NCBI GenBank assembly: GCA_002328865.1
Contig: DCWO01000173.1
Coordinates: forward strand, 1-39,116
DNA from: Dehalococcoidia bacterium UBA2160
GTDB taxonomy: Bacteria > Chloroflexota > Dehalococcoidia > Lucifugimonadales > UBA1123
Length of the DNA: 39,116 nt
Direction: 5' to 3'
Shown: positions 16,560-23,744 of the stretch, piece by piece
Position numbering within the stretch: the stretch's first letter is position 1
How the letters are laid out: each line of letters begins with the position of its first letter
The notes under the pieces: model-generated
The model's database searches: none
What the model was told of the DNA's origin: nothing
Seen by the model: only the letters and a program-made list of their open reading frames with translations
Position numbers and translations under genes: made by a program

Positions 16560-19073
16560 CTACCTCGGGAACCTCAACGGTCCTGGCAGGTCCTCAGGCG
16601 GATCGTCGGCGATCACTCTGTCCTCGTACAAGTCGGCGAGTTCTTCGTCTGTCATCTCGAGCAGATCTTGAAGGATGAGCCGATTGTGCTGGCCAAAGCA
16701 CGGCGACGCCATTCGAACGCTCCCGGGAGTCTCCGACAGGCGCCACGGCATCCCCGGATACTGAAATACGCCCATCTCCGGGTGTTCCACGGGCACGTAG
16801 AAGCCGCGTTCGTGAAAGTGCGGGTTGCTCACCAGCTCCCAGTTTGCCAGAACCGGACCGGCTGGTACGCCGGCGGCCTGGAGTAACGCGGCTGCCTCGT
16901 TGTGGTCGTACTTCGACGTCCATTCGGCAATCAGCTCGTCAAGATCGTCATGACGTTCGCGTCGATCGGCCGCTGTCGCGTAGCGTGCGTCATCCGCCAA
17001 TTCAGGGCGACCGATAGCCGATGCCAGTTTGGCCCATTCGTCGTCCGTCCCGGCGCACAACACAACCCACGAGTCGTCGCCCATTGACGGATAGCAACCT
17101 TGGGGGGCGAAAATCCGGTGCCGGTTGCCCCGACGTTGGGCGACTCGCCCGGCAATCGTGTATTCAAGCACGGCTTCTGGGAAGAACGCGATGCCGTTTT
17201 CATTCAGAGACATGTCGATGTACTGTCCGCCGCCGCCCTGCTGGCAGTGGTGCAACGCGGCTTGGATCGCGACAGCGGCGTGGACGGCGGTGACAGGGTC
17301 GGCGTAGAACAACGCGGTCCGGTAGGGCCGCTCGTCGTCCGGGTAACCCATAGTCGCCGCCAGTCCGCACGTCGCCTCGATGTTGGCGCCGTATGCCACG
17401 TAATCTCTCTGAGGGCCGGTTTGGCCGAACCCCGAGATCGACACCATGACTATCTCCGGATTCGCCCGCTTGAGAACTTCGTACTCCAGCCCGAAGTTTC
17501 GCATGACGCGAGGGCTGTTGTTTTCGAGAACGACATCGGATCTGGAAACCAGCTCGAGAAACAACTCCTTGCCGCGGTCGGAGTTGAGGTCCAGCGTGAT
17601 GCCGTACTTGTTCCGGTTCATCTTGTTGAAGTACCCGGCGCGGTTGTAGTGGCGCTTGAATGGGTCTCCGCCAGGGTATCTCCCGCCGCGTGTCATCGGG
17701 CGGTCCGGCGATTCGATCTTGATCACTTCCGCTCCCAGATCTGCCAGATACCTGCCCGCCAGCGGCCCAGCCCAGTTGGCCGTGATTTCCAGAATCCTGA
17801 TGCCCTCCAGCGGCAACGAGGCGCCCAGGAACCGCTCTGGTTCAACCGCAGCCCTTGTGGTCCAGACGTGGCCTGCATCGGCTTGATCGAACTCCATGCC
17901 GTTGTCGGCTCCCAACAAGGGCGCAGGGCTCCGCATGGCGGCTGGCGTGGATCCGAGCTTGTATGGGAATCCGGGCAGGACTTGGGCGCCGGCGACCGGA
18001 TGTCTGACCTCATTGAACCATTGCCTTGAAGCTAGCTGCTCGGAGGCCGCGAGGTCGGCCGCGTCGTCCACCGGCGTGAAGGCCAGCCTCAGTTCTTGAG
18101 CCGCTCGAAATATGTCCGCCTTCTTGCGCGTCGAGCACCATGCGGCTACAAGCTCGCGCAACTCCGCTATGTTCGTGATCCACTCCTGTCGGTCCGCGAA
18201 CCTGGGATCGTCCATGAGTTCGGGTTGCTCGATCAAGACGAACATGGTCGGGTCCCATCGCATGGTCATGAACCACACGTAGCCGTCTTCGCACTTGATG
18301 CAATCGGGTTCCGTCCGCCGCATCACGACACCCTCGTGGGTCCATGACGTGGCTGTCCACGCGTGCGCGGACAGCATGGATTCGACGGTCGAGATGTCGA
18401 CTTGCTGGCCTCGGCCGACCCGCCGTGCATGCCACAGCGCGGCCAACGACCCGGCGGCGGCCTGAGCGCCGGCGTTGATTTGAGGTTGATCGTTCGGGAG
18501 CATGAGCGGTTCTCGTTGGGCGTCTCCGCAGAAGTACATGTAACCGCCCATCGCGTTGTCGACGATCTCGCCGGACAGCCAGTTTCGATACGGACCGGTC
18601 TGCCCGAAGTGAGAGATCGACGTCAGCACCACCGAGGGGTTGAGCCTGCGCAAGACGTCGAACCCCAAGCCTTGTTGCGCCAGCCGGCCCGGAGCGAAGC
18701 TTTCGACGATCAGGTGCGCTCGTTGAGCCAATCGAAGCACCGCGCGACGGCCATGTGCAGTCGAGGGATCCGCCGTGATCGAGTGCTTGTTGGCGCACAG
18801 ACACATGAACATCCCGCTCTTTTCGGGATGGAGCTCGTCTCCGGGAAACGGCCCTGCCTGCCTCAGCGGGTGGCCCGAATCTGGGGATTCGACCATGGCC
18901 ACGGTGGCGCCCAGATCGGCGAGCAGTTTGGTGCAGTACGCGCCGGCGATATTGTCGGAGAGGTCTAGGATGTTGAATCCAGCCAGGGCGGAGCTGTGAG
19001 CGATCTCCGGCAGTCCGGCCCGCCGGATTCCCGGCAAGTCAACCGTCGCGTCCGAACTCTCACCTTCGATCAT
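16560..19073 (-). CDS. Tandem-fused CaiB/BaiF (class III) CoA-transferase
   Basis: An 837-residue protein made of two class III CoA-transferase units, one about residues 30-390 and the other about 415-837. Both show the family features: an N-terminal Rossmann-like start (ILDLSDNIAGAYCTKLLADLGA; ILEITANWAGPLAGRYLADLGA) and the SISHFGQTGP / SISGFGQTGP motif. The second unit has the catalytic Asp (Asp592, in FYADPVTAV). In the first unit the aligned position is Gln198 (PQINAG), so it may be inactive. The frame is open much further upstream, but the ATG at 19073 overlaps the stop of the hydroxyacid dehydrogenase (ATGA) and gives the correct N-terminus. The acid substrate is unknown. Confidence 0.9.
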   Translation of the reverse strand: MIEGESSDATVDLPGIRRAGLPEIAHSSALAGFNILDLSDNIAGAYCTKLLADLGATVAMVESPDSGHPLRQAGPFPGDELHPEKSGMFMCLCANKHSITADPSTAHGRRAVLRLAQRAHLIVESFAPGRLAQQGLGFDVLRRLNPSVVLTSISHFGQTGPYRNWLSGEIVDNAMGGYMYFCGDAQREPLMLPNDQPQINAGAQAAAGSLAALWHARRVGRGQQVDISTVESMLSAHAWTATSWTHEGVVMRRTEPDCIKCEDGYVWFMTMRWDPTMFVLIEQPELMDDPRFADRQEWITNIAELRELVAAWCSTRKKADIFRAAQELRLAFTPVDDAADLAASEQLASRQWFNEVRHPVAGAQVLPGFPYKLGSTPAAMRSPAPLLGADNGMEFDQADAGHVWTTRAAVEPERFLGASLPLEGIRILEITANWAGPLAGRYLADLGAEVIKIESPDRPMTRGGRYPGGDPFKRHYNRAGYFNKMNRNKYGITLDLNSDRGKELFLELVSRSDVVLENNSPRVMRNFGLEYEVLKRANPEIVMVSISGFGQTGPQRDYVAYGANIEATCGLAATMGYPDDERPYRTALFYADPVTAVHAAVAIQAALHHCQQGGGGQYIDMSLNENGIAFFPEAVLEYTIAGRVAQRRGNRHRIFAPQGCYPSMGDDSWVVLCAGTDDEWAKLASAIGRPELADDARYATAADRRERHDDLDELIAEWTSKYDHNEAAALLQAAGVPAGPVLANWELVSNPHFHERGFYVPVEHPEMGVFQYPGMPWRLSETPGSVRMASPCFGQHNRLILQDLLEMTDEELADLYEDRVIADDPPEDLPGPLRFPR

Positions 19074-20038
19074 CGCGCTGCCCTCGGTTGATTGATCGTG
19101 CGGATCGGAGCGCCTGCGAGGAACGCCTGGATATTCTCCAATGCGTGCCCGTAGAAGATTGCGTAGGTCTCCGATGTGACGTATCCCATGTGAGGAGTGA
19201 TGACCGTGTTCTCCAAATCCCGCAGAGGATGGTTGGCGGCCAGTGGTTCTTGGTCGAAAACATCCAAGCCTGCGCCTGCGATCTTGCCGGTCTGAACCGC
19301 TTCGACGAGGGCGGCTTCGTCGACAATCGGTCCGCGAGACGTATTGATCAGATACGCCGTCGGTTTCATCGAATTCAACTCGGAGGCGCCCAAAAGACCA
19401 CGCGTGCGGTCGCTCAGAACCAGGTGTATCGTCACGTAGTCCGAGCGAGCCAGCAGGTCTTCCTTCGAAACCAGGGTCGCGCCAATCTCGTCGGTTCGCT
19501 CTCGAGTCAGGTTCTGGCTCCAGGCGATGACTTCCATGCCGAACGCCTTGCCCACCATCGCAACTTGGGAACCGAGACGACCCAACCCGATGACGCCGAG
19601 CACCTTGCCGTTCAACCCTTCGCCGAGGGTGACCTGCCATCGACCTTCGCGGGTCGCTTTGTCCTCTTCGGGGACACGACGAGCGATCGCGAGGATCAGT
19701 CCCCACGTGAGTTCGGCCGTCGGGTATCCAAGGCCCTCTGTCCCGCACACCGTGATGCCGAGTTCCGTAGCAGCGTCGACATCGATCGACGCATTGCGCA
19801 TTCCGGTCGTGACAAGCAATCCCAGCTCAGGCAGATGTTCGAGCAGACTGCGCGGAAACGGAGTGCGCTCTCGCATGGCGACGATGACGCCGTAGGCGCC
19901 CAATCGGGCGGCGAGCCGGTCTTCATCGAAGACGTGCTCAGCAAAGACGTCGACGGTGGCATCGCTCGGAAGCGAACGCCAATCGGCCATCTCTAACGCG
20001 ACGTTCTGATAGTCGTCCAGAATTGCGATTTTCGTCAA
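19070..20038 (-). CDS. D-2-hydroxyacid dehydrogenase (NAD-binding)
   Basis: A 322-residue member of the D-isomer-specific 2-hydroxyacid dehydrogenase family, which interconverts 2-oxoacids and D-2-hydroxyacids with NAD(P)H. The Rossmann motif GLGRLG is at 151-156 and the catalytic triad is Arg235 (TSRGPIVDE), Glu264 (DVFDQEP) and His283 (TPHMGY). The start is a TTG at 20038 with AGGAG roughly nine bases upstream. Its stop overlaps the start of the fused CoA-transferase, suggesting that both act on the same compound. Exact substrate specificity (glycerate, phosphoglycerate or other) cannot be read from the sequence. Confidence 0.9.
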   Translation of the reverse strand: MTKIAILDDYQNVALEMADWRSLPSDATVDVFAEHVFDEDRLAARLGAYGVIVAMRERTPFPRSLLEHLPELGLLVTTGMRNASIDVDAATELGITVCGTEGLGYPTAELTWGLILAIARRVPEEDKATREGRWQVTLGEGLNGKVLGVIGLGRLGSQVAMVGKAFGMEVIAWSQNLTRERTDEIGATLVSKEDLLARSDYVTIHLVLSDRTRGLLGASELNSMKPTAYLINTSRGPIVDEAALVEAVQTGKIAGAGLDVFDQEPLAANHPLRDLENTVITPHMGYVTSETYAIFYGHALENIQAFLAGAPIRTINQPRAAR

Positions 20039-20155
20039 TGGTTGGTCTCCTGACGATTCAACAGCCGCAGCTCATGTGCCCGCAGCGATGAGTCCCGTTT
20101 TGATCGGGACGAATTATCTGGTTTCCGAAGGGAGCTGGGTCGTGCGTACGGCGAG

Positions 20156-20185
20156 ATGCTTCTCTTTCGTTCGAAGGAGAAGCAT
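20156..20185. terminator. Strong 13-bp hairpin in the CoA cluster
   Basis: Bases 20156-20168 (ATGCTTCTCTTTC) pair with 20173-20185 (GAAGGAGAAGCAT) around a GTTC tetraloop, all 13 positions pairing with a single G-T wobble. It lies just after the CoA-transferase beta gene and before the hydroxyacid dehydrogenase, with a smaller hairpin (GTCCCG/CGGGAC at 20092-20110) further on. No U-tract follows on the minus strand, so it may stabilise the 3' end, attenuate, or be a dispersed repeat instead of a simple terminator. Confidence 0.45.
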
Positions 20186-20202
20186 GGCGGTCTGACCGTT
20201 CG

Positions 20203-20946
20203 TTAGGGCTCTCGAATGAGCCGTGCAGCCAGGTCGGGGTAAGTCTCGCTCTCGATCATGTGCGGTTTCACGATCGTTCGCAGTGCCTGGACTTCGGCCT
20301 CGGTGATCACAGGCGTGGTCTCGACCGGCCCGTCGATTCCCAGATCGAATCCCGTGTTCTCAGCGACCTGATCGGCAGTGAATCCTTCGTGCACCGAAGC
20401 CAGCTCCATCAATCGGGTCTCCATGTTAAATCGAAGCTGCGCTATCGGTGTGACGACCGTCACCTCACGAGTCCTGCGCCGGACGCCCTCCGGTGACGTG
20501 CCCGCGCCGGAGATGTAATCCACCTGCTCCACGAACGTCCGAGTCGTGTGCTCGGTGCGGAACATTACGATGCGCGGCACCGCGTAGTAGAGCAGACCGG
20601 TCCCGTACTGTCCGGGCATCAGAACGTCCGGTTCGTCCCTGTCGCCGATGACGTGGAGGTTGAAGTTGCCGTGCTTGTCGATCTCGATGGCGCTTATAAA
20701 GAAGAGGTCCATCTCGCCGCGTTGGGCCAGGAAGTGGAAGTCTTTGCCCGAGACGAACGGTGAGTACTCTTTGCTGCCGAGGATGATGATCTCGACATTC
20801 GGGGCGTGAAGCTCTCGGGCGAGCAACATGGCCGTTGCAGGGATGAAGCTCAGTGCGCCGCAGGCGGAGGTTTCCCAGTCGTGCACATGACGGGAGAGCA
20901 GGATCGCCAGTCTCTCCTCGGGTCCAAGGTCGAACCCTGAACTCAA
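20203..20946 (-). CDS. CoA-transferase subunit beta (class I, glutaconate/3-oxoacid type)
   Basis: A 247-residue beta subunit of a heteromeric class I-like CoA-transferase. The fold-typical opening (ERLAILLSRHV, then a stretch of small residues), HAPNVEIIILGSKE and the DLFFISAIEIDKHGNFN segment fit the family. I do not see the canonical E-x-G-V/I-x-G catalytic loop; the corresponding segment reads LGSKEYSPFVSG, so it may belong to a divergent branch such as the IpdAB-like hydrolases. The TTG start at 20946 overlaps the alpha-subunit stop (TTGA), so it depends on alpha translation. Confidence 0.8.
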   Translation of the reverse strand: MSSGFDLGPEERLAILLSRHVHDWETSACGALSFIPATAMLLARELHAPNVEIIILGSKEYSPFVSGKDFHFLAQRGEMDLFFISAIEIDKHGNFNLHVIGDRDEPDVLMPGQYGTGLLYYAVPRIVMFRTEHTTRTFVEQVDYISGAGTSPEGVRRRTREVTVVTPIAQLRFNMETRLMELASVHEGFTADQVAENTGFDLGIDGPVETTPVITEAEVQALRTIVKPHMIESETYPDLAARLIREP

Positions 20947-21812
20947 CTCGAAACGGCCTCGGGAGCGGCCAATCCCATGCGCCGCAAGTAGCCCTCGTGC
21001 GACTCGACCTCGTGGACCTGCTGCTCAAGATAGGCGTCGAAAGAGTCTTGGGTTCGGGCAGCGTCGACGTACTCCTCGATGAGCGAGTCGTCGGCGTCGT
21101 AGAACCCGGGCGCCGAGGTGGGGTGAGCGCCGTACGGTGCGTGGACGACGGCTGAAACGTGAATCGCAGGAATGAACCATCCGTTCAGCGAATCGGGCCC
21201 AACTTCGTCGACAATCTCCTCGACGGACACGATCACCCTGCGTGACGCCTGGGCTAACATCAGCTCTTCGCCGCGACGTTGAACCAAAACGTTGCCGTAC
21301 TTGTCGCCCTTGGAACCGTGGAATATGGCGACGTCAGGATTGATCGCCTTGGCGACAACGATGCGTTCTTCGGGCTCGAAAGGATCGGTGATGATGCGAA
21401 AGTCGGCCGGTCGCCGTTCCAGAATATCGGTGCCGGCATATCCGAGTGTCGACACGAAGGGGACGCCCATTGATCCAGCCTGGATCATCGTGTATAAGAC
21501 GCCTCAAGTGTTGTCCAACATGTGGATGTCGCCGGCCTTCTGAAGCCTGTCGTAGTTGGGCGCGACCCGGCTATACGTCTCGAAGCCGAGGCTGCACGTC
21601 TCGACAGTGTCCGCGACTCCGGCGCCGAGAAGGAAATCGAGATTCATGGCGCCGCCGACGACGCCCATGGCAGTCAGCCCGCGGACACCGCGACGGGCGA
21701 GTTCGCGCATCACCGCCATTGGCGTCCAGTCCATGCCGCCTACGAAAACGACCTGGTCTCCGTCTTTGACGATTCCAATTGCCTGTTCAAGATTGACCAG
21801 TTTCTCTCTCAT
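20943..21812 (-). pseudogene. CoA-transferase subunit alpha interrupted by an in-frame TGA
   Basis: Two same-frame pieces together make one alpha subunit of about 289 residues, the family's normal length. The N-terminal piece (ATG 21812, GAGG upstream) contains KDGDQVVFVGGMDWTPMAVMRELARRG and ends at TGA 21506-21504. The C-terminal piece continues immediately as GVLYTMIQAGSMGVPFVSTLGYAGTD and runs to the stop overlapping the beta start. There is no frameshift, only this one stop codon. An ATG at 21488 could restart translation five codons later. It may be a recent nonsense mutation, a sequencing error, readthrough, or a two-chain subunit; the rest of the gene shows no decay. Confidence 0.75.
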
Positions 21813-21867
21813 GCTGTTGCCTCGTTTCGTCGGTGTGCCCACACACTACTTTGGAGGTCGAATCGTG

Positions 21868-22884
21868 TCAAGATAGGCGTTTAGATTGTCCGTCGCCGTC
21901 CAAAGCCGCCGTAATCGCCGCAAGATCGACGTGCTGCTCCACTAGGTCGGCGAAGCGCACCAGCTTTCGCGGGTGGTCGAAGGAAGCTCCCTCAACCAGG
22001 CCTGCCAGGGCGTCCATGGTGGCAATCGTGTCTGAATCAACCACCATGACGGGGACGTTCACGCGCTCGGCCTCGTACTTCACGTACTCAATCGGGTCGA
22101 TGCCGTTCGTCAGAACGAGGCATGTGACAGGGACGCTCAGCGCCGACATCTGGATGTCGGGCCGGTCGCCCCTTACGATGATGGCGTTGTCGGTTTCGGC
22201 GCCGAATCGGAGCTTGCTCGGATCCAGGCCCATTCCGCCAACCTGGCAGCGCTCCACCAACATCGACGTGTCCGGGTCGTCGACCACGAACCTGCCGCCC
22301 AGATGCGCCGCTAACTGGCCGACGCTGGCTCCCAGCAGAGTTCGGTCTTCCGGAATCGAGCCGAGATGGGTCATTCCGGCCTCAGCAAGCGAAGGGACCA
22401 GATCTTCGGTGACGGAATGCCCGGCGTAGCGCGACACACCGTTGACGATGACGCCCGACAGACGACCGTTCAACGAATCCGTCCAGGGACTCAGATCGGA
22501 AGCGGTCAGAGCAGGTCGATATCCGGCCACCACCACCACTTTCGCGTCGAAGGCATCCGCCAACTTCGTCGTGTCCTGCGCCGACATCGCGCCTGCGGCT
22601 TCTACGATCACGTGATCGGCCTGTCCGGAAACTACGCTCAAGGCGCCAGAAGCTTGGGCGACGGAATCGGCGAACAACTCACTGCCGAAAGAGATGGGCC
22701 AACCGTCGGTGTCTTGGTCGAGAAGGTCCCGATAGGCCGTCGCATCGGGGTCTGAGCCCGAATCGGCGAAGGGTTTGAAAACCGCGACCCGTTGTCCCTG
22801 CCGCCGCAGCAACAGCGCAAACGCGGAGCAAAGTGAGGTCTTCCCGGCGCCGGGTTGGTCCGAAGCTACGTACAGGACGGACAT
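21868..22884 (-). CDS. BioD-like P-loop NTPase with DRTGG-type domain (phosphotransacetylase N-terminal-like)
   Basis: A 338-residue protein that resembles the N-terminal part of bacterial phosphate acetyltransferase: a dethiobiotin-synthetase-like P-loop domain with Walker A SDQPGAGKTS (residues 8-17), and a C-terminal DRTGG-like domain from about residue 205. No acetyltransferase domain follows. Such stand-alone proteins are presumed regulatory or nucleotide-sensing; their role is not established. It is the first gene of the minus-strand CoA cluster, preceded by an extended -10 promoter, and lies 55 bases before the alpha subunit. Confidence 0.75.
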   Translation of the reverse strand: MSVLYVASDQPGAGKTSLCSAFALLLRRQGQRVAVFKPFADSGSDPDATAYRDLLDQDTDGWPISFGSELFADSVAQASGALSVVSGQADHVIVEAAGAMSAQDTTKLADAFDAKVVVVAGYRPALTASDLSPWTDSLNGRLSGVIVNGVSRYAGHSVTEDLVPSLAEAGMTHLGSIPEDRTLLGASVGQLAAHLGGRFVVDDPDTSMLVERCQVGGMGLDPSKLRFGAETDNAIIVRGDRPDIQMSALSVPVTCLVLTNGIDPIEYVKYEAERVNVPVMVVDSDTIATMDALAGLVEGASFDHPRKLVRFADLVEQHVDLAAITAALDGDGQSKRLS

Positions 22885-22967
22885 TCGAAGCCCCTCTCAG
22901 TGACAATTCAGTCTTTGCACCCGCAGCACAGGCAGGCGCGGAATCAGCATTCCGAGGTTTCAGCCGA

Positions 22968-22976
22968 ATTATAGCA
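22968..22976 (-). promoter_or_regulatory. Extended -10 promoter for the CoA cluster
   Basis: On the minus strand the sequence TGC-TATAAT (22976-22968) is a perfect extended -10 element, a class that tolerates a poor -35 box; none is seen. Transcription would start near 22961 and leave a leader of about 77 bases before the ATG at 22884. It is back to back with a second TATAAT on the plus strand. Confidence 0.5.
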
Positions 22977-23030
22977 TCCGACACGCGGACCCGCATCGAT
23001 CATTTCGCCACCTCGCAAGCCGAATCCAGG

Positions 23031-23036
23031 TATAAT
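23031..23036 (+). promoter_or_regulatory. -10 box upstream of ccmH
   Basis: A perfect TATAAT at 23031-23036 faces the ccm genes; no recognisable -35 box is found 16-18 bases upstream. Transcription would begin near 23043, just before the GAGG at 23055-23058 that precedes the GTG at 23067. Confidence 0.45.
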
Positions 23037-23066
23037 GTTCCATCACTGGAAACTGAGGCGTTGTTC

Positions 23067-23684
23067 GTGCCTACAGCAGCACATCCAATCAGGCGTCGGC
23101 AGCCATTCGTAGGGGCCGGTTTCAAACCCGTCCGCAGCGTTCGGTTGCGCTTCAGGTTTGCTTTGTTCCGACGCGTCCCGATCCGTGCATTGTTGACGGC
23201 AAGCTTGCTCCTTCTCGCTCTAGCCTGCAAGGGAGGCGTCGCGGGCGAGGTCCCGGAGCTCGAGAATCGCGCGCTGCAACTCAACAAGACGATCATGTGC
23301 CCGGTGTGCCCCGGCGAGTCCATCGATCAGTCGCAAAACGCCCTCGCCGTTCAGATGCGGGGGATCGTGGCGGACAAGTTGGTCGAAGGTTGGACCGAGA
23401 AGCAGGTACAGGATTTCTTCGTCGAACGATACGGCCCGAGCGTCTTGTTGGAGCCTCCCAGGAGCGGAATCGACCTGATGGCGTGGATCATCCCGCCTTT
23501 GGCAGTTCTGATTGCGGGCGTCGTGATGTTGCTCGTGCTGAAGTGGATGACCAAGCCGGATCCGCAAAGGTCGGAGGCCGAAGAATCGGAGTTGACGGAC
23601 GACGAGAGGAATCAGTATTTCCAGCGTATCGAAGCCGCCTTGGACACCGAAGCTTCTCGTCGAGACGAGAGACCTCCGGCTTGA
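23067..23684 (+). CDS. ccmH: Cytochrome c maturation protein CcmH-like (lipoprotein)
   Basis: Thiol-redox component of the haem-ligation machinery that keeps apocytochrome c cysteines reduced outside the membrane. The redox pair is Cys78 and Cys81 in IMCPVCPG, and the following IVADKLVEGWTEKQVQDFFVERYGPSVLLEPP is typical. A hydrophobic segment ending in LALAC (Cys54) is a lipobox, so the protein is probably a lipoprotein; a C-terminal membrane helix lies about residues 130-150. Start: the GTG at 23067 has GAGG eight bases upstream, but residues 12-21 derive from a dispersed repeat. A TTG at 23145 would give a textbook Arg-rich signal peptide. Confidence 0.85.
   Translation: MPTAAHPIRRRQPFVGAGFKPVRSVRLRFRFALFRRVPIRALLTASLLLLALACKGGVAGEVPELENRALQLNKTIMCPVCPGESIDQSQNALAVQMRGIVADKLVEGWTEKQVQDFFVERYGPSVLLEPPRSGIDLMAWIIPPLAVLIAGVVMLLVLKWMTKPDPQRSEAEESELTDDERNQYFQRIEAALDTEASRRDERPPA
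23107..23134. repeat. Dispersed palindromic repeat overlapping the 5' end of ccmH
   Basis: The stretch begins GTAGGGGCCGGTTTCAAACC and ends CGTCC. It is an imperfect palindrome of the GTAGGGGC-GGTTTCAAACC type that I recognise as a common intergenic repeat in many environmental bacteria. In the ccmH frame it encodes FVGAGFKPV, a peptide often seen in spurious frames over this repeat. The identification rests on memory of the pattern; only one copy is evident in this window. Confidence 0.45.
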
Positions 23685-23744
23685 TCGAGGACTTGACTGC
23701 GATGCTCGATTCCTCTCAGCCAGACCGACGCCGAGGCCGATCCC

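Noticed and set aside
19074..19748. N-terminal extension of the fused CoA-transferase to 1062 residues
   Set aside because: The extra 225 residues are the antisense-phase reading of the hydroxyacid dehydrogenase gene on the same strand. They show no family similarity, and the ATGA overlap at 19073 gives the natural start.
21471..21506. Selenocysteine insertion at the CoA-transferase TGA, with the downstream hairpin as SECIS
   Set aside because: The distance is suggestive, but the loop is a plain GGC triplet without the bulged U and GU-containing loop of bacterial SECIS elements. No CoA-transferase is known as a selenoprotein, and the TGA is not next to a redox motif.
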